Assembly (NCBI RefSeq): GCF_000373645.1
Contig: NZ_KB892035.1
Location: forward strand, 124,001-188,000
Source of the DNA: Streptomyces sp. ATexAB-D23
GTDB lineage: Bacteria; Actinomycetota; Actinomycetes; Streptomycetales; Streptomycetaceae
DNA length: 64,000 nt
Direction of reading: 5' to 3'
This document shows, in pieces, positions 35,181 through 42,801 of the stretch. Each line of letters starts with the position of its first letter. Position 1 is the stretch's first letter. Below the pieces are notes generated by a model. That model had not been told where the DNA came from and did not search any database. It saw only the letters and a list, made by a program, of their open reading frames with translations. The position numbers and the translations under genes are program-made.

Positions 35181-35199
35181 TAAGGTAAGGCTTACCTGC
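35181..35199 (+). promoter_or_regulatory. DmdR/IdeR-type iron box
   Basis: The 19 bases starting TAAGGTAAGGCTTACCT match the actinobacterial iron box consensus (TTAGGTTAGGCTAACCTAA) at about 14 positions, including the central AGG-CT-ACCT core. It lies 28 bp before the FhuF-like gene, so iron-bound DmdR/IdeR should repress it. Confidence 0.8.
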
Positions 35200-35226
35200 T
35201 GACGATCGTGATTCGGTGGTCCCCGC

Positions 35227-36084
35227 ATGACCCTGCCCGCCCTGCTCCCCGCAGCGACGGCCTCGGCCCTGGCCGACGCGTACGCGCGCCTGACCGAAGT
35301 CTTCCCCGGTATGCGCGCCGACATCCTCGCCGAGGGCGAAAGCGCCCCCGGGGGCCCCGGCTGGGTGGGCGCGCACGAGCTCGCGGCGGGCGGGGACGCG
35401 CTGGACACCTTCCTCGCCTTCGACGACGCCCAGGTCCAGCGGGACTACGGGCAGCAGGCCCGCCCGGACGTGATCGCCAGTTTCGGCCTGCACCGCTACG
35501 CGTGGCCGGCCTGCCTGCTGGTGACGGTGCCGTGGTTCCTGCACCGGCGGGTGCCCCGCATCCCGGTCGAGGACGTCTCGTTCCAGCGGGCGCTGGGGCA
35601 TCTGACGCTGCGCGTGCGGGAGTTCGCGTGCCTGCCCGGTGACCCGGCGGCCTCGCTGCCGGGGGCGCGGGTGGTGGCCGACGAGGCCGCGCTGCGCGCC
35701 GAGGTGCTCGACGCGGTGGCCGGACACCTCGGTCCGGTGCTCGACGGCTTCCGGCCGCGCATGCGGCGCGGCAAGCGGGCCCTGTGGGGCATGGCGACCG
35801 ACGAGATCGTCGAGGGCCTCTGGTACATCGCCCATCTGCTGGGCGAGGAGCAGCGCGCCATGACGGAGCTGGAGGCGCTGCTGCCGGGCACGACGAAGCC
35901 GTATGTCGGCACGGCGGGCTTCCGCGAACTGACCGGTCAGAACGGGGAGTCGCTGCCCACCCGCGACCGGGCGAGCTGCTGCCTGTTCTACACGCTGCGC
36001 CCCGAGGACACCTGCGTCACCTGCCCGCGCACCTGTGACGCGGAGCGGATTCGCAGGCTGGCGGCCGTTCCCGCCGGCCAGTAG
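35227..36084 (+). CDS. FhuF-like (2Fe-2S) ferric-siderophore reductase family protein
   Basis: A 285-residue cytoplasmic protein. The C-terminal Cys pattern SCCLFYTLRPEDTCVTCPRTC is the FhuF-type C-C-x10-C-x2-C cluster ligand set. The region before it (RKR-like RRGKRALWGMATDEIVEGLWY) is typical of the Streptomyces members. Such proteins reduce ferric siderophores after import to release iron. An iron box lies directly upstream, which supports induction under iron limitation. It is convergent with the PLP enzyme gene and separated from it by 21 bp. No siderophore synthesis or uptake genes are adjacent. Confidence 0.87.
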   Translation: MTLPALLPAATASALADAYARLTEVFPGMRADILAEGESAPGGPGWVGAHELAAGGDALDTFLAFDDAQVQRDYGQQARPDVIASFGLHRYAWPACLLVTVPWFLHRRVPRIPVEDVSFQRALGHLTLRVREFACLPGDPAASLPGARVVADEAALRAEVLDAVAGHLGPVLDGFRPRMRRGKRALWGMATDEIVEGLWYIAHLLGEEQRAMTELEALLPGTTKPYVGTAGFRELTGQNGESLPTRDRASCCLFYTLRPEDTCVTCPRTCDAERIRRLAAVPAGQ

Positions 36085-36105
36085 GTGAGCCGGCGCGTCC
36101 CGGTG

Positions 36106-37197
36106 TCACCCGGACCGTGGCCGGGCCGGCCAGTGCCCGGTGCGGACGAAGCGCTCGACGACGGCCTCGTGGGGCGCGGGATCGAGTCCCCGGGCCCGCA
36201 CCCATGACGGGTCGAGGTGGGTCTCCAGGTACGGGTCCGCGCTGTCGCCGATGAGCGTCACGATGCTCCCCCGCACCCCCGCCTCGTGCATCCGGGCCGC
36301 CAGGTGGCACGTGCCCCAGAGGTTGGTGCCGGTCGCCGGGCCGGCTTCGGTCCCGGCGGTACGGAGCCACCGCATCGCCGCGACGGACGCCGCGTCCGGC
36401 ACCGGAATGACCAGGTCGATCAGTGAGGGGCGGAAGCCGGGTTCGGTCCGGGGCCGGCCGATGCCGGGGATCCGGGACGGCATTCCCGTGGTGTAGTCGT
36501 CGCACCCGCTCGCCCACGCGGGGAAGTAGGCGGAGTTCTCCGGATCCACCACGGCCAGCCGGGTCGGGTGGCCGTGCGCGCGCAGGTGGCGTCCGACCGC
36601 CGCGGAGGTCGCCCCGGTCCCGGCCCCGGTGACGATCCACTCCGGGACCGGGTGCGGCTCCCGGCTCAGCTGCTCGAAGACCTCGTCGGCGATCGTCGGC
36701 TCCCCACACGCGGCGACCGCCCGACCCGCGTCGGTGAAGTGGTCCAGGAAGTGGGCGCCGAGCCGCCCGGCCACCGCCCTCGCCTCGTCCTGCACCGCGG
36801 CGGGCGGCAGCTCACCCCGCTGCCACCGCCCGCCCTCCTCCTCGATCCCGGCCAGGGCCCGGACAGGGGTTCCCGCCGGTACGACGGCGGTGAAGGCCAG
36901 GCCCAGCAGGCGGGCGAAGCGGGCCCCCGCGACGGCGACCGCCCCGCTCGTCGCCGCGACCACCGGCGTGCCTTCCGTGAGGGCGCCGCTCGCGAGCGCC
37001 TCGGTGAACATGGCCCGCACCAGGCGGTACTTCATGCTGCCCGTGGGGTGCGCGGACTCGTCCTTGAGGTAGATGTCGATGCCGCGGACCGCGGGCAGCG
37101 AAAGCCGCCGCAGGGGCGTGGGGGTGTGGTGCGTGCCGTCCGCGCGCACCCGCCGGATCGCCTCGGCGGCCCACGGGTCGGAGTACTCCTCGGTCAT
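36106..37197 (-). CDS. PLP-dependent cysteine synthase family protein
   Basis: A 363-residue fold-type II PLP enzyme. The Schiff-base Lys56 is in PTGSMKYR, the residues for the cofactor phosphate are in GAGTGATSAAVG, and the substrate loop is AATSGAVAVAGA, where classical CysK has TSGNTG. The loss of that Asn and Thr suggests a different substrate or a desulfhydrase activity, as in Cds1-like actinobacterial relatives. It could make or break cysteine, but the sequence does not decide. It stands alone and divergent from the DUF2637 gene. Confidence 0.8.
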   Translation of the reverse strand: MTEEYSDPWAAEAIRRVRADGTHHTPTPLRRLSLPAVRGIDIYLKDESAHPTGSMKYRLVRAMFTEALASGALTEGTPVVAATSGAVAVAGARFARLLGLAFTAVVPAGTPVRALAGIEEEGGRWQRGELPPAAVQDEARAVAGRLGAHFLDHFTDAGRAVAACGEPTIADEVFEQLSREPHPVPEWIVTGAGTGATSAAVGRHLRAHGHPTRLAVVDPENSAYFPAWASGCDDYTTGMPSRIPGIGRPRTEPGFRPSLIDLVIPVPDAASVAAMRWLRTAGTEAGPATGTNLWGTCHLAARMHEAGVRGSIVTLIGDSADPYLETHLDPSWVRARGLDPAPHEAVVERFVRTGHWPARPRSG

Positions 37198-37390
37198 GAC
37201 CGGACCCTACGGGACGGGTGATTCGATTCGAACGCGATGCGCATATCAGCGACGGGTGTTCGACCAGATCGCGGATCTCGGCGGGCTCCGCCACCCCATT
37301 GGCGTTCACTTGCCCCGAAACCCTCTGAACGCGAGGAGTTCTCCGCCACGATGGCGCGGAAATCGCCCTACGCAACGCAAGGGACCGCGC

Positions 37391-38470
37391 ATGAGAATGA
37401 CCGACATATCGCTTGACTGGCTGCTTCCGGGCGCCGTATTGCTCGTGGGGGTCATGGCGGCGGTTGCGGTTGTCGCGCGCGGCAAGCGCGCCTCTGACGC
37501 ATCCGCGGCGGACGACTCCTGGGAACGCAGCGAGGAGCGGCGCCGGCGCAAGGAGACCCTTTACGCCACCGCGTCGTACGTGCTGCTGTTCTGCTGCGCC
37601 GCGGTCGCCGCCGCGCTCTCCTTCCACGGGCTCGTCGGCTTCGGCGAGCAGAACCTCGGGCTCTCGGACGGCTGGGAGTACCTGGTGCCGTTCGGCCTGG
37701 ACGGGGCGGCGATGTTCTGCTCGGTCCTCGCCGTACGGGAGGCCAGCCACGGGGACGCGGCGCTCGGCTCGCGGCTGCTGGTGTGGACCTTCGCCGGTGC
37801 CGCCGCCTGGTTCAACTGGGTGCACGCGCCACGCGGGGTGAACCACGCGGGCGCCCCGCACTTCTTCGCGGGGATGTCCCTCTCGGCCGCCGTGCTCTTC
37901 GACCGTGCCCTGAAGCAGACCCGGCGGGCCGCGCTGCGCGAACAGGGCCTGGTGCCCCGGCCGCTGCCGCAGATCCGGATCGTGCGCTGGCTGCGCGCGC
38001 CCCGGGAGACCTTCGGCGCCTGGTCGCTGATGCTCCTCGAAGGCGTACGCACGCTCGACGAGGCGGTCGACGAAGTACGTGAGGACCGCAGGGAGAAAGA
38101 GCAGAACCGTCTCCGCAGAAGGGACCAGGAGAAGCTGGACCGGGCGCACATCAAGGCCCTGAACCGGCAGAACCGGGCCTGGAGCAGGGTGGGCCGGGGC
38201 GGCGCCCCGGTGGACGTACAGGCGCTCGCGCCCGCGACGGCCTCATCGCAGTCCGTCGCGGAGCCCGCCATATCCGAGCCGGGTCAGCTGCCCCTGCGAC
38301 CCCGGCCATCCCTGCGAGCCGCCAGCCACTCGAACTCGGCGAGCGTCCCTGAACTGGGCGCGGGTGAGCCGCAAGCGGTGGATCTCACCGCCGAGGACGA
38401 CACCCAGGCCCTGCCCCGGCTCGATTCGCTGGAGCAGAAGCTGAAGGACCTGGAGCAGCAGTTCGGCTGA
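37391..38470 (+). CDS. DUF2637 domain membrane protein
   Basis: A 359-residue protein with a first helix LLPGAVLLVGVMAAVAVVA, a charged linker, and three more membrane segments including YVLLFCCAAVAAALSFHGLVG and WTFAGAAAWFNWVHAP. The four-helix core with FGLDGAAMFCSVLAVREASH is DUF2637. A basic, coiled-coil-like cytoplasmic region follows (EVREDRREKEQNRLRRRDQEK), and the C-terminus ends in another coil, LDSLEQKLKDLEQQFG. ATG 37391 has AAGGGA upstream. The family is widespread in Streptomyces and related to plasmid-spread proteins, but its function is not established. Confidence 0.75.
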   Translation: MRMTDISLDWLLPGAVLLVGVMAAVAVVARGKRASDASAADDSWERSEERRRRKETLYATASYVLLFCCAAVAAALSFHGLVGFGEQNLGLSDGWEYLVPFGLDGAAMFCSVLAVREASHGDAALGSRLLVWTFAGAAAWFNWVHAPRGVNHAGAPHFFAGMSLSAAVLFDRALKQTRRAALREQGLVPRPLPQIRIVRWLRAPRETFGAWSLMLLEGVRTLDEAVDEVREDRREKEQNRLRRRDQEKLDRAHIKALNRQNRAWSRVGRGGAPVDVQALAPATASSQSVAEPAISEPGQLPLRPRPSLRAASHSNSASVPELGAGEPQAVDLTAEDDTQALPRLDSLEQKLKDLEQQFG

Positions 38471-38495
38471 CAGGCGCGACGCGGTGTCGCGGGAA

Positions 38496-38531
38496 ACGGC
38501 CCTGACGGTCCGCGAGGGCTGTCAGGGCCGT
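38496..38531. terminator. bidirectional terminator
   Basis: ACGGCCCTGAC and its exact complement GTCAGGGCCGT form an 11-bp stem between the convergent DUF2637 and ATP-binding protein genes. The right arm includes the stop codon of the minus-strand gene (38522-38524). Confidence 0.75.
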
Positions 38532-38923
38532 CCGCCGTCCAGCTCGAACCAGACCACCTTGCCCAGGGCGTGCGGTCTGACCCCCCAGGAGTCGGCGAGG
38601 CTCTCCACCAGGATCAGCCCCCGGCCGTGCGTACCGTCGTCGGCGGGCGGTACGTGCGACTCGGGCGGCATTCCGGTGACGAAGTCCCGCACTTCGACGC
38701 GCAGGCGCCGCGGGGCCACGCTCACGGCCACGACCGCTCCGTCGCCCGTGTGCACCAGCGCGTTGGTCACCAGCTCGCTGAGCAGCAGTTCGGCCACCTG
38801 AGCCGGCTCGTCCCGCCACCGGTAGCGCAGTAACTCCCGGACCGCCCCGCGCACTTCGCCCACGGCTGCCAGATCGGACCGGCCCACCCTGCGGTGCATC
38901 CGGGCCACTTCGTGACGCTCCAT
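38522..38923 (-). CDS. ATP-binding protein, RsbW/SpoIIAB-like HATPase
   Basis: A 133-residue GHKL-fold protein like the many small anti-sigma-type kinases of Streptomyces. The N box is LLLSELVTNALVHTG, the G1-like box RVEVRDFVTGMPPESH and the G2-like box GTHGRGLILVESLADSWGV. Such proteins phosphorylate anti-anti-sigma factors or bind sigma factors. ATG 38923 is chosen because GGGGGAAACG lies just upstream; the frame also opens at 38947 and 38977. It has no sigma factor or antagonist gene beside it, so the partner is unknown. Confidence 0.82.
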   Translation of the reverse strand: MERHEVARMHRRVGRSDLAAVGEVRGAVRELLRYRWRDEPAQVAELLLSELVTNALVHTGDGAVVAVSVAPRRLRVEVRDFVTGMPPESHVPPADDGTHGRGLILVESLADSWGVRPHALGKVVWFELDGGRP

Positions 38924-39043
38924 CGTTTCCCCCGCCCACACGGCCATTCGCCCCCTGTCTCGAAGGTGCTCACGCAATGCATGCCCCGCCTACGGGCTGT
39001 CACGCTTGCGGAACCCCCCGGACAGGGGTGAATCCAGGACGGC

Positions 39044-40957
39044 TCAGGCCCGCTTGTAGTAATAGCCGTTGCCTGCGGCGGGCCCCACGTTGTGCTGGAT
39101 GCCGCTGCCGTTGAGGGTGAAGTAGGACGCCTCCAGGGGGCTGCACATGGGGTTGGCGGCACCGACCTGCGTGGCCGCGCTGACGTTGATACGGCTGTCA
39201 CCGTTCGCTTTGGAGGTCACCTTCGCCTGATATGTGCAAGTGGCGATCGGGAAGGCGGAGAGGCTCACCGCACCCGACTTGGAGATGGTGATGGTGCCGG
39301 GCTGCCCCACGTTGTACGCATCGCCGTACTTCCAGGTGCCCGTGAACGACGCCGGAACCTTGCTTCCGCCGCCGGAGCCTCCGGTGGAGCCACCGGTGGA
39401 GCCACCGGACGTGGTGGTCGATCCCCCGCCTCCTGACGTGCTCGTGGACCCTCCCGAGCCGCTGCCGCCCGAACTGCCGCCGCTGGTGGTCGAGCTGCCC
39501 CCTCCGCTGCTCGAACTCCCGCCGCCGGAACCGCTGGTGCCGCTGCCGCCCGTGGACGAGCCTCCGGAGCCGCCCCCCGCGTCTCCGGAGTCCCGGCCGT
39601 CCTTGCCCGGCTCCCCGTCCCTGCCGTCCTTTCCGTCCTTGCCGGCGCCGTCCTTCTTCTTCTTGCTCGGGGACGCCTCCGGGCTCTCGTTGCCGGTGGG
39701 GGACGCGCTGCCGGCCGCCGACGGCTCCGGGGCGGCGGCCGTCGGGCTCGTCGCCGTCGCGGCCGGCGGCGCCGCGTGCGCTCCGCCGCCGTCATGGCCG
39801 AACGGCTGGAGCACAGCCAGCGTGCCGCCTCCCCCGCCTATGACCAGCACCAGCGGGACGGCGACCGCCCACGGGCGGCGGCGCCACTCCCGTTTCGGAT
39901 TCGCAGCCGTCCCCTCGCCCGCGACCACCGCCACGGCGGCCTCCGGCTCCCCCCGGAGACCGAGCGTCGCACGGTCGCCCTCCTGACGCAGCGGCCTCGC
40001 CTCCGCGTCGAGCAACTGCGCGGACTGGCGTGCCAGATGGCTCACGACGGCGGCGGGCAGCCATGCGGAGGCCGCGGGCCCGGCCTCGTACCCCGGCTCG
40101 GCGAGCAGCTCGTCCACGGACGGCCGGTCCTCGATCCGCTTGGCCAGAAGCCGCGTGATCAGGGTCTTCAGGCCCTCGTCCCGGACCCGCGAGAGGTTGG
40201 GCTCGGCCTCCACGATCTTGTACATGATCGCGTGCTGGTTGCTCGCCCCCTGACCGAACGGAAGCGTGCCGGTCGCCGCGTACGTCAGCACACAGCCGAG
40301 GGCGAACACGTCGCTCTTCGGCACCGCGCTTTCCCCGCGCACCTGCTCCGGAGCCATGAAGCCGGGTGACCCGACGATCATGCTGGCGCTGGTGAGCAGG
40401 GACTCGATGGTGGTCCCGACGGCGCGGGCGATGCCGAAGTCGATGACCTTGGGGCCCTGGATCGTCAGCATCACGTTGGAGGGCTTGAGGTCGCGATGGA
40501 CGATGCCGGCCTCGTGGATGTCCTTGAGCGCGTGCAGCAGCCCGGTGGCCAGGGCCCGCACGGAGTCCGCGGGCAGTGCGCCGTGGCCCCGGACCACCTG
40601 TTCCAGGGAGAGACCGGGGACGTAGCCCGTGGCCACCCAGGGGAATTCGGCGTCGGGTGCCGCGTCCAGGACGGGCGCGGTGAACTCCTCGCCGACGCGC
40701 CTGGCCGCTTCGACCTCGCGGCGGAAGCGGGCCCTGAAGTGCGGGTCCGCGACGTGCTCCTCGTGCACGACCTTGACCGCGACCGTGCGGCCGCCGTCGG
40801 AGCGGGCCAGATAGACCCGGCCCATGCCGCCCGCGCCGAGCCTGCCGAGCAGCAGATGGGGCCCGATGCGCGCCGGGTCGGCCGGTGTGAGCGGTTTGAT
40901 GCCTCCGTCGAGGTAGTCCTCGTGGTCCGCGTGGTCGTCGTTGTTCACGCCGGTCAT
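39044..40957 (-). CDS. membrane Ser/Thr protein kinase with collagen-like and Ser/Gly-rich ectodomain
   Basis: A 637-residue eukaryotic-type kinase. The kinase domain (about 30-290) is complete: GRLGAGGMGRVYLA, VAVKVV with the ATP Lys, HRDLKPSN, DFGIAR and SPGFMAPEQV. One transmembrane helix (AVAVPLVLVIGGGGGTLAVL, about 360-380) follows. Outside lie a Pro/Ala/Ser stretch, a collagen-like GKDGKDGRDGEPGKDGRD run, and about 80 residues of Ser/Gly/Thr repeats. The last 95 residues form a small beta-rich module with two Cys. The ectodomain is probably a stalk with a sensor head. The ligand and substrates are unknown. It is divergent from the TetR gene. Confidence 0.92.
   Translation of the reverse strand: MTGVNNDDHADHEDYLDGGIKPLTPADPARIGPHLLLGRLGAGGMGRVYLARSDGGRTVAVKVVHEEHVADPHFRARFRREVEAARRVGEEFTAPVLDAAPDAEFPWVATGYVPGLSLEQVVRGHGALPADSVRALATGLLHALKDIHEAGIVHRDLKPSNVMLTIQGPKVIDFGIARAVGTTIESLLTSASMIVGSPGFMAPEQVRGESAVPKSDVFALGCVLTYAATGTLPFGQGASNQHAIMYKIVEAEPNLSRVRDEGLKTLITRLLAKRIEDRPSVDELLAEPGYEAGPAASAWLPAAVVSHLARQSAQLLDAEARPLRQEGDRATLGLRGEPEAAVAVVAGEGTAANPKREWRRRPWAVAVPLVLVIGGGGGTLAVLQPFGHDGGGAHAAPPAATATSPTAAAPEPSAAGSASPTGNESPEASPSKKKKDGAGKDGKDGRDGEPGKDGRDSGDAGGGSGGSSTGGSGTSGSGGGSSSSGGGSSTTSGGSSGGSGSGGSTSTSGGGGSTTTSGGSTGGSTGGSGGGSKVPASFTGTWKYGDAYNVGQPGTITISKSGAVSLSAFPIATCTYQAKVTSKANGDSRINVSAATQVGAANPMCSPLEASYFTLNGSGIQHNVGPAAGNGYYYKRA
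39360..39600 (-). repeat. low-complexity repeats encoding the Ser/Gly-rich kinase stalk
   Basis: Within the kinase gene, short imperfect repeats of GGCGGCAGC/GGAGGCTCC-type codons encode runs such as GGGSSSSGGGSS and STGGSTGGSGGG. These simple repeats are likely to vary in number between strains and would alter stalk length. Confidence 0.7.
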
Positions 40958-41087
40958 GTTCGAGCGCTCCCCGTATGTCCCGAACAGCGGTCCCCCGGAC
41001 CGCCTCCGTCACCTGAAATCCCCATACCGCCCCGCGACTTGGCGCGGCGAACGTTCAGTGTGAGGCAGACCGGGCACTAATTGGAAC

Positions 41088-41163
41088 AACTTCCGGAAAA
41101 AATTCCGGAAGTTTCTTCTACCCTGGTCCCGGCGGCACCATGAGGAGCCACCACTTCCGGAAG
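41088..41163. promoter_or_regulatory. three TTCCGGAA boxes, probable TetR operator
   Basis: AACTTCCGGAA (41088-41098) and TTCCGGAAGTT (41103-41113) form a perfect 11-bp inverted repeat around AAAA. A third palindrome CTTCCGGAAG lies at 41154-41163, fifteen bases before the TetR ATG. This is the expected place for an autoregulatory TetR operator, and it could also control the divergent kinase gene. Confidence 0.75.
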
Positions 41164-41177
41164 CTGGGGCGGCGTCG

Positions 41178-41768
41178 ATGAGTCCGAAGCAACAACGCGG
41201 TGAGGCCACGGCCGCCCAGGTACTCGACCACGCCCTGGAGTTGTACGCGTCCCGCGGCGAGGCCGGCCTCACGCTGGGCGCGATCACCTCGGCGAGCGGG
41301 GTGAGCGCGGGAAGCATCTACCACCACTTCGGCAGCCTCCAGGGCGTCGTACTCGCCCTCGCCCAGTCCTGGCTGGGCCGCCTCCTCGAAGAGCTGGCCG
41401 GCGCCCTGGAGCAGGTGGAGGGCGCGCGCGACGGGGTCCACGCGGTCACCCGGGCCTACCTCCGCTTCGTGCAGGAGCACCCCGACGCGGCCCGGCTCAT
41501 GCACTCGGTCACCGCCGACCGCGAGATCACCGAGCACGCCCGGCAGATCCGCGGCGCCCAGGAGGCCCGGCTCGCCCCGCTCGCGGCCTGGCTCCACGCC
41601 CACCAGCAGTCGGGGGAGCTGGTCGCGCTCCCGCTGCCCGTGCTGGAGTCCCTGATCCTGGGCCCGGTGACCGGCATCGCGCGCCGCTGGCTCTCCGTCG
41701 GGGACATCGACATCGAGGAGGCCGCCCGCACGGTGCCGTACCATATCTGGCGTTCCGTCAGCCCCTGA
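41178..41768 (+). CDS. TetR/AcrR family transcriptional regulator
   Basis: A 196-residue repressor. The N-terminal helix-turn-helix is LGAITSASGVSAGSIYHHFGSLQGVVLAL, the standard TetR_N signature. The C-terminal helical part (about 75-196) should bind a small ligand; its sequence (YLRFVQEHPDAARLMHSVTADREI) resembles TetR proteins of the AcrR group. Three TTCCGGAA boxes lie immediately upstream, so it very likely controls its own gene and perhaps the divergent Ser/Thr kinase. No transporter or enzyme gene is adjacent to reveal the ligand. Confidence 0.88.
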   Translation: MSPKQQRGEATAAQVLDHALELYASRGEAGLTLGAITSASGVSAGSIYHHFGSLQGVVLALAQSWLGRLLEELAGALEQVEGARDGVHAVTRAYLRFVQEHPDAARLMHSVTADREITEHARQIRGAQEARLAPLAAWLHAHQQSGELVALPLPVLESLILGPVTGIARRWLSVGDIDIEEAARTVPYHIWRSVSP

Positions 41769-41920
41769 ATCCGCGCCGGACTGGCATTCGAGCGCCTCAC
41801 TCCCGTGGGACCGTAACGGCCCCGGAAGGGGGATGTGTTCCCTCTCCCCGGTTAACTCTCGAAAAATTCACCCGAGTTGGCGTTGACGCGGCGGTGTCTA
41901 CGCGCGTCATCATGATGGGT

Positions 41921-42313
41921 ATGCGAATCCCCCCACGGATCACCACGCTGGGCGGTACGGCCGCCCTCCTGTCCGCTCTCGTCGTCGGCGGCCCCCTCAC
42001 GGCGACCGCCACCGCCTCGGCCACCTCGGTCGGCAGCATCTGTTACTCGGACCTGCCCTCCCAGGCCCACGACACCCTCGACCTCATCGACGCCGGCGGG
42101 CCGTTCCCGTACGACCAGGACGGCACCGTCTTCCAGAACCGCGAGGGCGTGCTGCCCTCGCAGAGCACCGGCTACTACCACGAGTACACCGTGATCACCC
42201 CCGGCTCGTCGACGCGCGGCGCGCGCCGCATCGTCACGGGTGAGGAGAGCCGGGAGGACTACTACACGGCCGACCACTACGAGACGTTCGACCTGGTCGA
42301 CCACGACTGCTGA
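41921..42313 (+). CDS. secreted guanyl-specific ribonuclease, RNase Sa family
   Basis: A 130-residue precursor. A signal peptide of about 35 residues is followed by a mature enzyme close to RNase Sa of Streptomyces aureofaciens. By alignment to that family, Glu88 in YYHEYTV is the general base, Arg99 stabilises the transition state, and His119 in TADHYETF is the general acid. Cys41 and Cys130 would form the single disulfide. It cleaves RNA after guanosine outside the cell. ATG 41921 is chosen to give a typical signal peptide; ATG 41915 and an in-frame start at 41894 are also open. The barstar-like inhibitor gene follows by 82 bp. Confidence 0.92.
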   Translation: MRIPPRITTLGGTAALLSALVVGGPLTATATASATSVGSICYSDLPSQAHDTLDLIDAGGPFPYDQDGTVFQNREGVLPSQSTGYYHEYTVITPGSSTRGARRIVTGEESREDYYTADHYETFDLVDHDC

Positions 42314-42395
42314 CCCGCTCCCCCGGTCCGGTTCGCGCCGCAGTCCCCCACCTGCGGCGCGGATCACCGGACCGGCCGGCTTGTACGCTCGCCCC

Positions 42396-42785
42396 ATGAC
42401 CGTGACCTATGTGATCGAGGGCTCCCGCGTCACCGGCCCGGAGAGCTTCTGGACCGTGATCGGCGAGGCGGTGAACGGGCCCGGCGGCTACTTCGGCCGG
42501 AATCTCGACGCCTTCGCGGACTGCCTGAGCGGCGGCATGGGCACACCGGACGACGGCGACTACGTCATCGAGTGGCGCGACCACGCCCTGTCGGCCCGCG
42601 CGCTGGGGCACGAGGAGACCGCCCGCTATCTGGACCGGCTGGCCGGTCGCGCCCATGAGAGCAACCGCGGCCGCCTGCGCGAGGAATCCGCGCAGGCGGC
42701 TCTGGGGCTGGGCCCGACCCTCTTCGACCGGCTCGTGGAGATCATCCGCGAGCGGACGGGGCCGAACACACTGCGTCTGCTGTGA
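42396..42785 (+). CDS. barstar family ribonuclease inhibitor
   Basis: A 129-residue intracellular protein of the barstar type. The family core is VTGPESFWTVIGEAVNGPGGYFGRNLDAFADCLSG, where the Asp and surrounding acidic residues insert into the RNase active site, then DYVIEWRDHALSARAL. The C-terminal 50 residues add a helical extension beyond barstar. It sits directly after the RNase Sa-like gene on the same strand and almost certainly protects the producer. TACGCT (42384-42389) lies six bases before the ATG with no ribosome site, so it may have a separate leaderless transcript and be made independently of the nuclease. Confidence 0.88.
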   Translation: MTVTYVIEGSRVTGPESFWTVIGEAVNGPGGYFGRNLDAFADCLSGGMGTPDDGDYVIEWRDHALSARALGHEETARYLDRLAGRAHESNRGRLREESAQAALGLGPTLFDRLVEIIRERTGPNTLRLL

Positions 42786-42801
42786 GCCGCGCCCGGACGT
42801 A

